From: Paenibacillus glacialis | GTDB taxonomy: Bacteria; Bacillota; Bacilli; Paenibacillales; Paenibacillaceae | Direction: 5' to 3' | DNA length: 64,000 nucleotides | Assembly (NCBI RefSeq): GCF_001637205.1 | Contig: NZ_LVJH01000029.1 | Location: 1-64,000 of the forward strand | Position numbers and translations under genes: made by a program | In this document: in pieces, positions 1 to 7,827 of the stretch | Layout of the letters: every line of letters starts with the position of its first letter | How positions within the stretch are numbered: position 1 is the stretch's first letter | Notes under the pieces: generated by a model | Database searches by the model: none | What the model was told of the DNA's origin: nothing | What the model saw: the letters and a program-made list of their open reading frames with translations, nothing else

Positions 1-828
1 CTTGTTGTTGTAATAATCGATGTATTTTGATAGCTCTTGTTTGAAATGTGCGATACTTTCGAATTCCTTTAAATACAGAAATTCAGATTTCATGATGCCA
101 AAGAAGTTCTCAATGACGGCGTTGTCGTAGCAATTACCTTTACGAGACATACTTTGCTTGATGCCGCGTTCTCCAAGGGCATGACGATACTGTTTCATCT
201 GATAGTGCCAGCCTTGATCCGAATGAATAAAGAGCTTATCTTCATCTGTTAATCGACCAAATGCTTGATCTAACATCGTTGAAACTAGCGAGTAGACCGG
301 TCTTGAGCCGATCGTATACGTAATAATTTCGCCATTATATAGATCTAGTATTGGAGATAAATACAGTTTTTCTCCAAATAATTTAAACTCTGTGATATCC
401 GTAACCCACTTCTCATTTGGCTTCTCAGCGTGGAAGTTACGTTCTAATATGTTTGGCGCGATTTTGCCAATAGTCCCTTTATACGAACGATATTTCTTCA
501 TACGTACCAAGCACTTTAATCCCAATACCTTCATCAAACGTTGTACCTTTTTATGATTCACATGGTGTTCGCGGTTCACTAACTCGTCGCGAATACGACG
601 ATAACCATAACGTCCCTCATGCTCCTCATAAATCGATTGAATAAGGTCTTTTAGCTCCGTATCTCTATCCGGCATACCAAACGTTTTTACCACGTAATAA
701 TACGTGCTACGAGGGATATCTGCTAGTTGTAGGAGTGCTTTCACCGAAAATTCGTTCCTTAGTTCATAGACTACTTGAGCTTTGTCTTGTTTGGTGATTT
801 TTCCTTGTTTTGAACTAAGGCATTCAAC
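1..828 (-). CDS. IS3-family transposase OrfB (DDE integrase), 3' end outside window
   Basis: Reading the minus strand in the -1 frame relative to orfA gives a continuous integrase-core protein. The catalytic triad is visible as TDITEF (first D), HSDQGW (second D) and IENFFG (E), with the usual GNCYDNA block just before the glutamate. It lacks its own convincing start. It is probably made as an OrfAB fusion by -1 frameshifting on the slippery A-AAA-AAG at about 828-835, after which the fused frame continues VECLSSKQGKITKQ. It catalyses strand cleavage and transfer during transposition. The C-terminus runs off the window. Confidence 0.85.
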
Positions 829-1289
829 TTTTTTAAATATGCATTCTCCATTCGTAAACGTTCTACCTCTGCATGTAAGGCCTCTACAGACCCTTCTACT
901 AACGTTTGATTCTTCCGTTTTATAGATTCTTTTTTCATGGATGGACGCCCCTTTTTCTTTGGCCTTAGGGCGTCAATTCCATGTAATTCTAAGCTCCTTT
1001 GCCAGCTTAAAATGGTACTATGACTCGCAATATTAAATATTGCAGCCGTTTCTCTAGCAGACGTCCCGAATTCGTTCATATAATTAAGTACGTCTAGTTT
1101 AATCTGTGCAGGGTATGATGTATAGCCCTTTTTAAAAGCTTCTTCACCATGATGTTCATATTGACTAATCCAATTTGAGAAGACAGAATGGTGAACCCCT
1201 ATGGATTTTGCGATGGTTTTCAAGCTGTCCGCTCCTTTTTGGTAACGTATAACAGCTTGAATTTTATCGTCTGTACTGTACCTGGTCAT
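771..1289 (-). CDS. IS3-family transposase OrfA (helix-turn-helix DNA-binding subunit)
   Basis: The 172-residue protein has two helix-turn-helix segments (roughly residues 10-55 and 60-110, with SNWISQYE and ILSWQRSLE recognition-like helices). These are followed by a C-terminal coiled coil rich in leucine (VERLRMENAYLKKLNAL), as in IS150-type OrfA. I chose the ATG at 1289, because GGGAGGTG lies about 10 bases upstream; an upstream TTG at 1328 would put the start inside the terminal hairpin. It binds the IS ends and can be fused to OrfB by frameshifting. Confidence 0.85.
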   Translation of the reverse strand: MTRYSTDDKIQAVIRYQKGADSLKTIAKSIGVHHSVFSNWISQYEHHGEEAFKKGYTSYPAQIKLDVLNYMNEFGTSARETAAIFNIASHSTILSWQRSLELHGIDALRPKKKGRPSMKKESIKRKNQTLVEGSVEALHAEVERLRMENAYLKKLNALVQNKEKSPNKTKLK

Positions 1290-1295
1290 AAAAAA

Positions 1296-1340
1296 ACTGC
1301 ACCTCCCAATGTTAGTTGTGTCTAACAATTGGGGTGCAGT
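1296..1340. promoter_or_regulatory. Hairpin covering the transposase ribosome-binding site
   Basis: An inverted repeat of about 19 bases per arm (ACTGCACCTCCCAATGTTAG, loop TTGTGT, then CTAACAATTGGGGTGCAGT) sits at the IS end. One arm contains the GGGAGGTG that serves as the orfA ribosome-binding site on the minus strand. A transcript entering from outside the IS would fold and hide that site. A transcript starting inside the loop would not. This is a known protective design of IS elements; its use here is inferred. Confidence 0.6.
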
Positions 1341-1385
1341 TCATTCTCTCTTGGTGGTCTTTTGATTTGTCATATGACATGGCGA

Positions 1386-1709
1386 TTATTTTAGTAGATC
1401 GATTGCCTTATTAAGCCAGTATTCTTTCTTCTTCATCAAATCTATTTCTTGTTGAATAACATCACGATAAGCCTGAGAAGACTTAGCATATCGACCTTCT
1501 TGTAGTCTTAATGAACGTATCTTATCATCTATTTGCCGCATCATCTTATTATAATAAGCAAGCATTTCTCTATCTGTAATCACCTTTTTACTTGCCACAC
1601 TACTCTTAACAACCTTTGTAGAGTTTGAACTTGCTGATACACTTTGAATAGATCCAAAGAGAGTGGATGCTATTAAAAATGTGGTTAAAAATATAGCTAC
1701 TTTTTTCAA
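1386..1709 (-). CDS. Small secreted protein, unknown function
   Basis: A 107-residue protein starts at a TTG with AGGAGG eight bases upstream. Residues 1-26 form a clear signal peptide: KK at the start, a hydrophobic stretch, then SVSA-S as a probable cleavage site. The mature part is short, basic and helical, rich in K, R and Q, with a possible coiled coil (REMLAYYNKMMRQIDDKIRSL). No family is recognised. It lies between two IS elements, so its own regulatory region may have been altered. It is probably exported and released or wall-associated. Confidence 0.65.
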   Translation of the reverse strand: MKKVAIFLTTFLIASTLFGSIQSVSASSNSTKVVKSSVASKKVITDREMLAYYNKMMRQIDDKIRSLRLQEGRYAKSSQAYRDVIQQEIDLMKKKEYWLNKAIDLLK

Positions 1710-1861
1710 CTTATTTTCCTCCTAGTATGTAATAGGTATATTGTACCATGAAATTGTATCACACACTCCAATCACAACAGCATACACATAACACATCGAT
1801 TACTATCTCGCTTTAATTTCTTCTGATACGATAATGAAAATCAAATAAATGAGGCGAGTAA

Positions 1862-1993
1862 ATGGGTGTTACAACGTGTAGAGACGAATTGTTAGTAGCA
1901 GTTAAGGTAATCGTTGAAAGCAAAGGAATAAACGAATTTGCTCCTATTGAAGTAGTAAAGTATATGATGAAGAATAATACTAGATGGATCTAG
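1862..1993 (+). pseudogene. Truncated gene, N-terminal fragment of a CRDE-motif family (DUF7669-like)
   Basis: A 43-codon frame starts at ATG 1862 and reads MGVTTCRDELLVAVKVIVES, then KGINEFAPIEVVKYMMKNNT. This resembles the start of a widespread small-protein family with a CRDEL N-terminus, which normally continues with a winged-helix-like STIRTHI segment. Here the frame stops at 1991-1993, ten bases before an IS end at 2004, and I find no downstream remainder after that IS. It is most likely a gene cut by the transposition or a linked deletion. The family assignment is from memory and tentative. Confidence 0.5.
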
Positions 1994-2055
1994 TATAAAG
2001 TAGTGGACACAAAAAGGAGGACTACTAAAATAATATTGAAGGGTTGTGTTCATCT

Positions 2056-2325
2056 ATGGGAACCAAGCAAGGGAGATATAGTGATGAGTTCAAGGCAATG
2101 ATCGTTGAACTCCATCGTAAAGGGAAAACAGCATCTGAAATTATGAGTGAATATGGTCTAAGCAAAACGGCGTTTTACAAATGGATTAATGAAGGTAAAG
2201 AGATTAAAGTAGACAATGAACAAGTCTCCGTCGTAGAGGTCAAAAAGTTCAAATCTAGAATTAAAGAACTTGAAGAGGAAAACGAGATCCTAAAAAAAGC
2301 TATGACCATATTCGCCAAAAGATAA
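2056..2325 (+). CDS. IS3-family transposase OrfA
   Basis: An 89-residue protein with an N-terminal helix-turn-helix (YSDEFKAMIVEL, SEIMSEYGLSKTAFYKWI) and a C-terminal leucine-zipper-like helix (ELEEENEILKKAM). The ATG at 2056 follows GAAGGG; a TTG at 2044 is an alternative start. Near the 3' end the run CTAAAAAAAGC (about 2290-2299) allows a -1 slip, giving KKSYDHIRQKISVREV and continuing into OrfB. Confidence 0.85.
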   Translation: MGTKQGRYSDEFKAMIVELHRKGKTASEIMSEYGLSKTAFYKWINEGKEIKVDNEQVSVVEVKKFKSRIKELEEENEILKKAMTIFAKR

Positions 2326-2339
2326 GCGTTCGTGAGGTT

Positions 2340-3209
2340 GTGGATGTGGCCGTATCCCAGTCTGACCAACATAGCAAAAGTAAATTGTGTAAGGTGCTAG
2401 GGATTGGACGTAGCAACTATTATTACTGTACTCAAAAACGTCCTGAAGGTCGATTAAAGCAGGAAATCAATTGGTTAAGACAAGAGATCATCCGGATCTA
2501 TCACGAACAAGATGGTGTCTATGGAGCGCCTAAAATCAGAGAAGAACTTCTTAAGCTTCAACTCCCATTTAAAATGAGTGAGAAACGAGTACAACGGATC
2601 ATGAGAAGCTTAGGACTTCGATCTGTTGTGATCAAAAAATACAGGCCCTACAAATTGGATGCCGTGTATAACGGTGGCGAGAATCTACTCAAGCGAGACT
2701 TTAAAGTAAGCCAGAGAAATGAAAAATGGGTAAGTGACATCACCTATATCCACGTCCTTAATAAGGGTTGGTGCTATTTAGCTTCGATTATGGACTTGTC
2801 TACAAATAAAATTATTGGTTGGTGTTTCAGTCAAACGATGGATAAAGCCTGTGTGTTATCTGCACTTCATCAAGCTGTATCCACTCAAAAGCCTACTAAG
2901 GGAGTTATCCTCCATTCGGATCGAGGCAGTCAATATACGAGTCATGAGTATCGAGAAGAGCTCAAGACACTGGGAATACGACAGTCCTTCTCCGCCAAAG
3001 GTTGTCCCTATGATAATGCTCCTATTGAAAGCTTTCACGCCATATTAAAGAAAGAAATGGTCTATCGAACCATATTCACCTCTTTTGATGATGCTCGAAC
3101 AAAGTTGTTCCAGTATATAGAAGGTCGCTATAATCGCAACCGCATTCATTCTTCTATTGGGTATAAAACTCCTCAGCAGATGGAAGATTTCTTGTCCTTA
3201 TCGGCCTAA
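2340..3209 (+). CDS. IS3-family transposase OrfB (DDE integrase)
   Basis: A 289-residue protein with the HTH_21-like N-terminal region (IYHEQDGVYGAPKIREEL) and a full integrase core. The catalytic residues are seen in WVSDITYIH, ILHSDRGSQY and PIESFHAILK (the last carrying the E). The GTG at 2340 is the first possible start, but the natural product is probably the OrfAB fusion made by -1 frameshifting in the A7 run upstream. The C-terminal RIHSSIGYKTPQQ is typical of the family. All parts are intact, so the element may be mobile. Confidence 0.88.
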   Translation: MDVAVSQSDQHSKSKLCKVLGIGRSNYYYCTQKRPEGRLKQEINWLRQEIIRIYHEQDGVYGAPKIREELLKLQLPFKMSEKRVQRIMRSLGLRSVVIKKYRPYKLDAVYNGGENLLKRDFKVSQRNEKWVSDITYIHVLNKGWCYLASIMDLSTNKIIGWCFSQTMDKACVLSALHQAVSTQKPTKGVILHSDRGSQYTSHEYREELKTLGIRQSFSAKGCPYDNAPIESFHAILKKEMVYRTIFTSFDDARTKLFQYIEGRYNRNRIHSSIGYKTPQQMEDFLSLSA

Positions 3210-3291
3210 TTTAGTCTTTCTTTTTGTGTCCAGTCTATTGACAGAAGTCCAATTTAATGTGTACCCTTTGTAAAGGACATTTTAAAAAAGA

Positions 3292-4187
3292 CTAGGCAAT
3301 TTGAAGAAGATGATTTCTGTACTGTACAGGAGTCATCTTCTTCAAATTCCATTGATATCTGAAATGATTGTAGTAAATCATATAGCTTTTGATTTCCTTC
3401 TTCAACTGTTCTAGTGTTTCGCAAGGTTTGATGTCAGCTTCGTCTTTAAAATGCCCAAAGAATGATTCTTGGGGGCATTATCCCAACAGTTACCTCGTCG
3501 GGACATGGATTGTCCTAAACCACATGTTTTCACTTGCTTTTGAAAGTTTGGATTTGTATAGTGAAAGCCTTGGTCAGAGTGGATGAAGGCTCCGTCTACG
3601 AATTGGACCCGGAGATTTTTTTTCAACTTCAATAAAGTATCGGTCGCGATATCTAATGTGATACGATCTGATACTTGGTAAGATAGTATTTCGTTTGTGG
3701 ATGCGTCTTTTACAGTGGATAGATAGGCCTTCTTGCCTTTACCATAGAATAAATAAGTAATGTCTGTTAGGAGAACCTTCCCAGGTATATTCTGCTTGAA
3801 TTGACGGTTTAATAGGTTCGGAAATGTTCTGTGTTCCTTCGTTGCTTTCGCCATTCGACGATAAGGATTGGCTTGGCGAATCGGACAAATGATATTATAT
3901 TTTTTCATAATACGTCGGATACGTTTTAAGTTGTATACTATGTTGAATTGACCTGCTAATGTCATTTTTAGTTGGCGTGCACCTTTCTTTCACACGCTTG
4001 TCCTGTTTCTCTCGCTTCGCTTTACGTTCTTGTGATGCGGCAGAGAAGTAGTTATAGTAGCCAGAACGTGACACACCAGCTACTTCACATAAATACCTGG
4101 CTTTATTCTTTAGATTGTATTTCGTGACAACCGATTGGATCTGTTGAAATTTCTCCCCCGCCCTTATTTTGATTTCTTCCTCATCCG
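3292..4187 (-). pseudogene. Broken IS3-family OrfB, copy A
   Basis: The minus strand encodes a recognisable integrase (LLTDITYLFY, FIHSDQGFHY) ending LQIA at 3292. Compared with copy B (12800-13734), two lesions are visible. First, about 45 bases are missing near 3990 (upstream of the MTLAGQF segment), which shifts the frame. Second, one base is missing in the C-run around 3470-3475, just before the catalytic glutamate, so the frame reads APKNHSLG instead of the expected QESFFG. The N-terminal part (KFQQIQSVVTKY, VSRSGYYNYF) is still readable up to about 4187. Confidence 0.8.
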
Positions 4188-4586
4188 CCTCTCTGCCATT
4201 TCGAGCTTTTTTAGTAATTCATTCTCAGCTTTAAGTAAATTGTTTTGCGCCTCCAAGCGTGCGTATTTCTCCTCTAAAGAAAGTTCACTTTCGCTTGGTC
4301 TACCTGAATTACCTTTTCGTGTATCTTGAAGATCCACTAATCCTACTCTTCGAAACGCAGAACGCCAACGCTTCGCTGCTGAGTGAACGCGATCCATCCC
4401 CAGGATTTCGACGTCGAAACCACACACTTCAAAGATTTGTCTCGGTAGCATTCCTGTTTCATATTCAGCGATGAATAGGCGTTAAAATTCATCTGTGTAA
4501 GTGATACCTTTTTCGCTTACGGTTTTCACGTATGAATTCGTACTTAATCGTTTGACTTCATTCTTATTAAATAATTTTTGACTCAT
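4164..4586 (-). pseudogene. Broken IS3-family OrfA, copy A
   Basis: From ATG 4586 the frame reads MSQKLFNKNEVKRLSTNSYV and on to GITYTDEF. It then meets an in-frame TAA where copy B has AAA (Lys). The frame remains open afterwards to 4164, with the typical coiled coil LEAQNNLLKAENELLKKL. A single nonsense change therefore inactivates it. Confidence 0.8.
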
Positions 4587-4632
4587 TAAGAATCACTCCA
4601 ACATTATATTTTTTCTCATTATACAGAAAAAC

Positions 4633-4675
4633 ACCCTATAGAATAGACTTTTTTAAAGTGTCTATTCTATAGGGT
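4633..4675. repeat. Subterminal perfect hairpin of IS copy A
   Basis: The arms ACCCTATAGAATAGAC (4633-4648) and GTCTATTCTATAGGGT (4660-4675) are perfectly complementary around an 11-base loop. The arms include the IS terminal inverted repeat. Copy B has the same structure with a paired substitution in each arm. This suggests that pairing is selected for, as DNA cruciform or RNA hairpin upstream of orfA. Confidence 0.75.
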
Positions 4676-4689
4676 ACATTTTAATTACC

Positions 4690-4821
4690 TCAAGGCTTTT
4701 TATATTGAAGTAAAACATATATACGACCATAAGATGCTTCAATTATACGATTCGTTTGGACGTGTGCATCAATCATATTTTGTAAAGGCAGCATGAAATT
4801 TCGTTCCCCTTGTACAATATG
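4690..4821 (-). pseudogene. C-terminal gene remnant next to IS copy A
   Basis: The minus strand has a frame without a normal beginning that reads HIVQGERNFMLPLQNMIDAH and ends GRIYVLLQYKKP before a TGA at 4690-4692. It looks like the last 40 or so residues of a larger protein whose 5' part is missing. I cannot name the family. The rest of the gap to 5051 is AT-rich and shows nothing further that I can support. Confidence 0.4.
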
Positions 4822-5051
4822 CTAAATATAACAATAATTATAAATAGTTCATTTCAACTACCACACTAACGTACTATTCATGTGGTAAAATAATCCTATA
4901 CATTTCGATAACAAAGGATAGTAGAAAAATTTAATTAATTATGTTTGTTCAACTATTTGGATCAAGGATCAATATATGAATCATTTGGTTTTAACTTAGA
5001 GATTTTTGGGATTTGATTGATCTACTAGATTCATAAGGAGTTGTTATCACG

Positions 5052-5315
5052 ATGAGAAATCAGCCGTTAGATGAAGTAGCAATTAAAAGGCGTGGAGTTG
5101 AAGGGCATGTTTTAATAAGTGATAACGATCATAAAATATATCGAACTTTTTTTGAAGCATATCACGATGAAAATGAGATATTGAATTTGGAAAAAATTGC
5201 TGTTAATAAAGAAACAGGTGAGGCTAATTATGAAAGTGAATTGTATCTTACACTTAGTGATGCCAAACTTTTAATAAAGACAGTACAAGATTTTATTGAT
5301 AAATGTGAAAAATAA
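5052..5315 (+). CDS. Hypothetical protein, 87 residues
   Basis: An intact frame with AAGGAG 11 bases before ATG 5052. The protein is acidic and soluble, alternating predicted strands and helices (HVLISDNDHKIYRTFFEAYH; LYLTLSDAKLLIKTVQDFID). No signal peptide, membrane segment or known motif is visible. It is the first gene of the accessory island and lies about 200 bases before the nuclease pair. That gap holds only short decayed-looking sequence, including an orphan AAAGGAGATAAA. Confidence 0.55.
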   Translation: MRNQPLDEVAIKRRGVEGHVLISDNDHKIYRTFFEAYHDENEILNLEKIAVNKETGEANYESELYLTLSDAKLLIKTVQDFIDKCEK

Positions 5316-5521
5316 GTAAATCACAAGATGATGAAAGAGTTGTTTAAATTAGATAATAGTCAACGAACAAACTCTGATTAAGATATTAACTTCTAAAGTT
5401 GAGATTCATATGTAAGATTGCATACTTTTGCTGAAACTGATCAGTAAAGGAGATAAATAAAAGATCCATTTTATATAAAGTACTAAGTAGGTAAAACGAT
5501 GATTTCATACTGAGGTGAAAA

Positions 5522-5998
5522 ATGATTTCTATTAATCAGACAATTGCTCAATATTGCAAAGCAAGAAAAGACATTAACGATGACTTAATTGCTCTAGGAA
5601 TTCCCCACAATGACAATATTGTTGGTAGAATAGGCGAATATTATGCTTCACAATATTTTATTAGCAAAGGAAAAACTGTCATTTTTGCGAGCAAGCCAAA
5701 CGAAGAAGGTTTTGATTTTAAGATCGATCATATGAGATATTCAGTAAAAACAATTACTGCGGAGAATAATGTTGGAAGTACTAGCCCTCTAAAACTCAAT
5801 AAAAGGTGGGGGTATCTCGTTGCAGTTAAATTGGATAGTGATTTTAACTTGATGGCATTATCAGTAGTTCCATACAAGAAAGTTAAAATTTATTTAGATG
5901 AGAATTCTAGAAAGCAAAATAAGGCACCTTCTAAAAGTAAGTTGTTTAGGTGGTGGAAATTCCTGGATAAAAGTAATACTTATATTAGGGAGTGTTAA
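5522..5998 (+). CDS. Putative PD-(D/E)XK-fold nuclease
   Basis: A 158-residue protein with GAGGTG seven bases before ATG 5522. The core has the layout of a restriction-endonuclease-like fold: a helix with VGRIGEYYASQYF (about residues 34-46, E in the first acidic position), then a strand with EGFDFKI (D at about 64), then YSVKTI (K at about 75). The E...D...xVK spacing fits small PD-(D/E)XK domains such as DUF6998-like proteins. The C-terminus is basic (KAPSKSKLFRWWKF) and may bind nucleic acid. The stop codon is three bases from the next start, so it is co-translated with a GIY-YIG nuclease. The fold is inferred from motifs only. Confidence 0.6.
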   Translation: MISINQTIAQYCKARKDINDDLIALGIPHNDNIVGRIGEYYASQYFISKGKTVIFASKPNEEGFDFKIDHMRYSVKTITAENNVGSTSPLKLNKRWGYLVAVKLDSDFNLMALSVVPYKKVKIYLDENSRKQNKAPSKSKLFRWWKFLDKSNTYIREC

Positions 5999-6000
5999 CT

Positions 6001-6474
6001 TTGATTGTTCGTGATTCTACTTGGCAAAAGAAACTAGACGATGAAGTAAAGAAGTTTCTTGCAAAGCCTCCTATAAAATTGAATGGAAATAAAAAAACAA
6101 TACCTGAAGCACCTGGTGTTTATATGTTTTCTTCGGAAGATGATTCTGATTGTTATTATGTCGGCAAAGCTAGAGATATAAAAGGAAGAATATTTAATGG
6201 ACATTTAACGAGAAGTAAGAGGAAGACTAAAGATGGTATCATAAGAGATTATTATTATAAAGCCCCACTCAAGAACTCGCTACTTGGCTGGTCCAATGTA
6301 GGAATTTCCGAAGAAAACCCTGAGTGTTCAAATGAGGATGAAGCTCATAATCTGTTATTAAATAAATTGAATTTCAGATGGATAGAAATAGATAATAGTA
6401 GATTTAGGGGAATGTTTGAGTATTATCTAACCAGCGTGTTGAATGCGAAACATTCAATTGATAAAGACGAATAG
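6001..6474 (+). CDS. GIY-YIG nuclease-domain protein
   Basis: A 157-residue protein with the GIY-YIG signature: APGVYMF (about residues 38-44) and CYYVGKARDIKGRI (about 53-66), where the YVGKA/R pair supplies the usual catalytic Tyr and Arg. The later RWIEIDNSRFRGMFEYYLTS may hold the acidic metal ligand (E). I chose TTG 6001, because AGGGAG lies eight bases upstream; the GTG at 5992 lies inside that site. It begins two bases after the preceding nuclease stops. It resembles the UvrC N-terminal domain in its PGVYMF/YVGKA wording but has no UvrC partner domains. Confidence 0.75.
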   Translation: MIVRDSTWQKKLDDEVKKFLAKPPIKLNGNKKTIPEAPGVYMFSSEDDSDCYYVGKARDIKGRIFNGHLTRSKRKTKDGIIRDYYYKAPLKNSLLGWSNVGISEENPECSNEDEAHNLLLNKLNFRWIEIDNSRFRGMFEYYLTSVLNAKHSIDKDE

Positions 6475-6547
6475 GGTTTTATAAAACAATTCTTTAATAG
6501 ATTCAGTTAAGGAAGTGTATTATTGATTGAATAAAAGGGGAGTTATT

Positions 6548-7267
6548 ATGGAGAACCATTATACAAGAGCCGTGAATCGAATTAACAATATTGATTCAAT
6601 GCAGTATTTAGATATCTCTCATAAAAGGTATGAAGATATTAGGTCTAGAGGCGAATATACGGCAGACGCTACACTTATTGCTGAATACTATCGTAGAGTT
6701 GGAGTTTTATTGCAATTTATGTCTAAAGAAAGTGTTAGTATTTTTACGAGCATGTCGAAAATCATTAATAATGAAATAGAGAATCTCGATTATGATAATA
6801 TGTATACAATTTGTCCTAATCTTGAAGGAATAAATTTATCGGTCTTTAAAATAATTTGTTTCAATTATTTTCAATGGTGCACTCTACTTGATGTTGGCGA
6901 CCCAATTGCTATTAAATTTCATGATATATATGAGCCAATAATCAAATTATTTGAAAGAGGTGGAGGACAGATTAGTATTCATCATCACGAATTGATCGGA
7001 GGGTTTGGTGCGTTTACTCGAACTATTTCTGCTAGTAGAGGAGACAAGAAAGAATTGGACATTAGTGACCAAGCACTTAAACAGGAAATCAAAGAGGTAG
7101 AACATGCCGAAGCATATCTTAAAGAATATAAGTTAGATAGCAGCGCAACAAATAATTGCGTACGATGCAGAAATAGATTAGTCATACAAGAAAAAGAAAG
7201 CTATGGTAATAGATGGTACAAAATTAAATGTGAAACTAAAACATGCTATGATCAGAATTTCAGTTGA
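6548..7267 (+). CDS. Hypothetical protein with C-terminal zinc ribbon
   Basis: A protein of 239 residues from ATG 6548, five bases after GGGGAG; TTG 6527 is an alternative start. The bulk is helical with no known motif. The last 35 residues carry CVRC, then a basic/aromatic stretch, then CETKTC, a four-cysteine pattern typical of a zinc ribbon. A central GGGQISIHHHELIGGFGAF segment stands out as glycine- and histidine-rich. It follows the nuclease pair by 73 bases on the same strand and is probably in the same transcript. Confidence 0.55.
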   Translation: MENHYTRAVNRINNIDSMQYLDISHKRYEDIRSRGEYTADATLIAEYYRRVGVLLQFMSKESVSIFTSMSKIINNEIENLDYDNMYTICPNLEGINLSVFKIICFNYFQWCTLLDVGDPIAIKFHDIYEPIIKLFERGGGQISIHHHELIGGFGAFTRTISASRGDKKELDISDQALKQEIKEVEHAEAYLKEYKLDSSATNNCVRCRNRLVIQEKESYGNRWYKIKCETKTCYDQNFS

Positions 7268-7306
7268 AATCTTCTATCAAATGAGTCTTTTATAAGGGGC
7301 ATCGTA

Positions 7307-7774
7307 ATGAATGGTCTGTGGGAAGATTTATTAAAATTTATATTTTTATTTTATCCAGAAGTATTAAGTTTAATTATTGGAGCTATCATAACTTTATTCA
7401 TTGTAGAGAAGAAAAAGCAAACAGATAAGAGGAATGCAATAATCCAGTCCTTGAAGGAACAAATAGAAATCAGTAAGCCTCCTGGTGGAGTAAGAGATAT
7501 TAGTGAATATCACCTTTTTTTTACTACCCCATATTGGAGCCAAACCCTTTGGATGATATTAAATTCAGATGTTTTAAATCAAAAAAAAGATGCACTTTTA
7601 ATCAGACAATTAACTCGTACGGCAGGGGCAATGGAAAACCATAATTCCTTGGCTCAACTCACAAATCTAGCAATAATATATAATTCAGAGATGAAAGAAA
7701 AGTTGTGTAGTGAAATGATAACTATAAATAAACTGATTCGTAGAGACTTAGAGGAATTAAAAAGTATGTTGTAA
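7307..7774 (+). CDS. Small protein with one N-terminal membrane anchor
   Basis: A 155-residue protein; AAGGGG is seven bases before ATG 7307. Residues 8-33 (FIFLFYPEVLSLIIGAIITL) form one hydrophobic segment, followed by a basic KKKKQTDKR stop-transfer region and a cytoplasmic helical domain of about 115 residues with the phrase FFTTPYWSQTLWMIL. No family is recognised. It is followed after 53 bases by another single-anchor protein of similar size, so the two may work together at the membrane. Confidence 0.55.
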   Translation: MNGLWEDLLKFIFLFYPEVLSLIIGAIITLFIVEKKKQTDKRNAIIQSLKEQIEISKPPGGVRDISEYHLFFTTPYWSQTLWMILNSDVLNQKKDALLIRQLTRTAGAMENHNSLAQLTNLAIIYNSEMKEKLCSEMITINKLIRRDLEELKSML

Positions 7775-7827
7775 AATTAGCCTTTCCTAGAATTAATAAA
7801 TACACATGTTAGATATAGAGAGGATTT

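Larger units (their letters stand above)
1..1343 (-). mobile_element. IS3-family (IS150-type) insertion sequence, cut by window edge
   Basis: Two overlapping transposase frames (orfA, then orfB in the -1 frame) with a DDE integrase core identify an IS3-family element of the IS150 type. The left end lies near 1343, where the element reads TGAACTGCACCCC going inward. The right end lies beyond base 1 of the window, so length and target duplication cannot be read. Both frames are open over the visible part, so this copy may be active. Confidence 0.85.
2004..3232 (+). mobile_element. Complete IS3-family insertion sequence, about 1.23 kb
   Basis: Terminal inverted repeats are visible: TGGACACAAAAAGGAG at the left end and CTTTCTTTTTGTGTCCA at the right. 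Inside are orfA and orfB on the plus strand. Both frames are intact and joined by a -1 slippery site. I see no clear target-site duplication at the flanks, which suggests an old insertion or a later rearrangement. Confidence 0.85.
3260..4678 (-). mobile_element. Decayed IS3-family element, copy A (island left flank)
   Basis: The ends are TGTACCCTTTGTAAAGGACA at 3260 and, on the opposite strand, TGTACCCTATAGAATAGACA from 4678 inward. The transposase genes carry a nonsense codon, an out-of-frame deletion of about 45 bases and a single-base deletion, so this copy cannot make transposase. It is similar to the element at 12768-14221 and has the same orientation. The two bracket the accessory island. 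Confidence 0.85.

Noticed and set aside
3389..3586. Plus-strand frame in IS copy A
   Set aside because: It is antisense to the broken transposase and not conserved in copy B.
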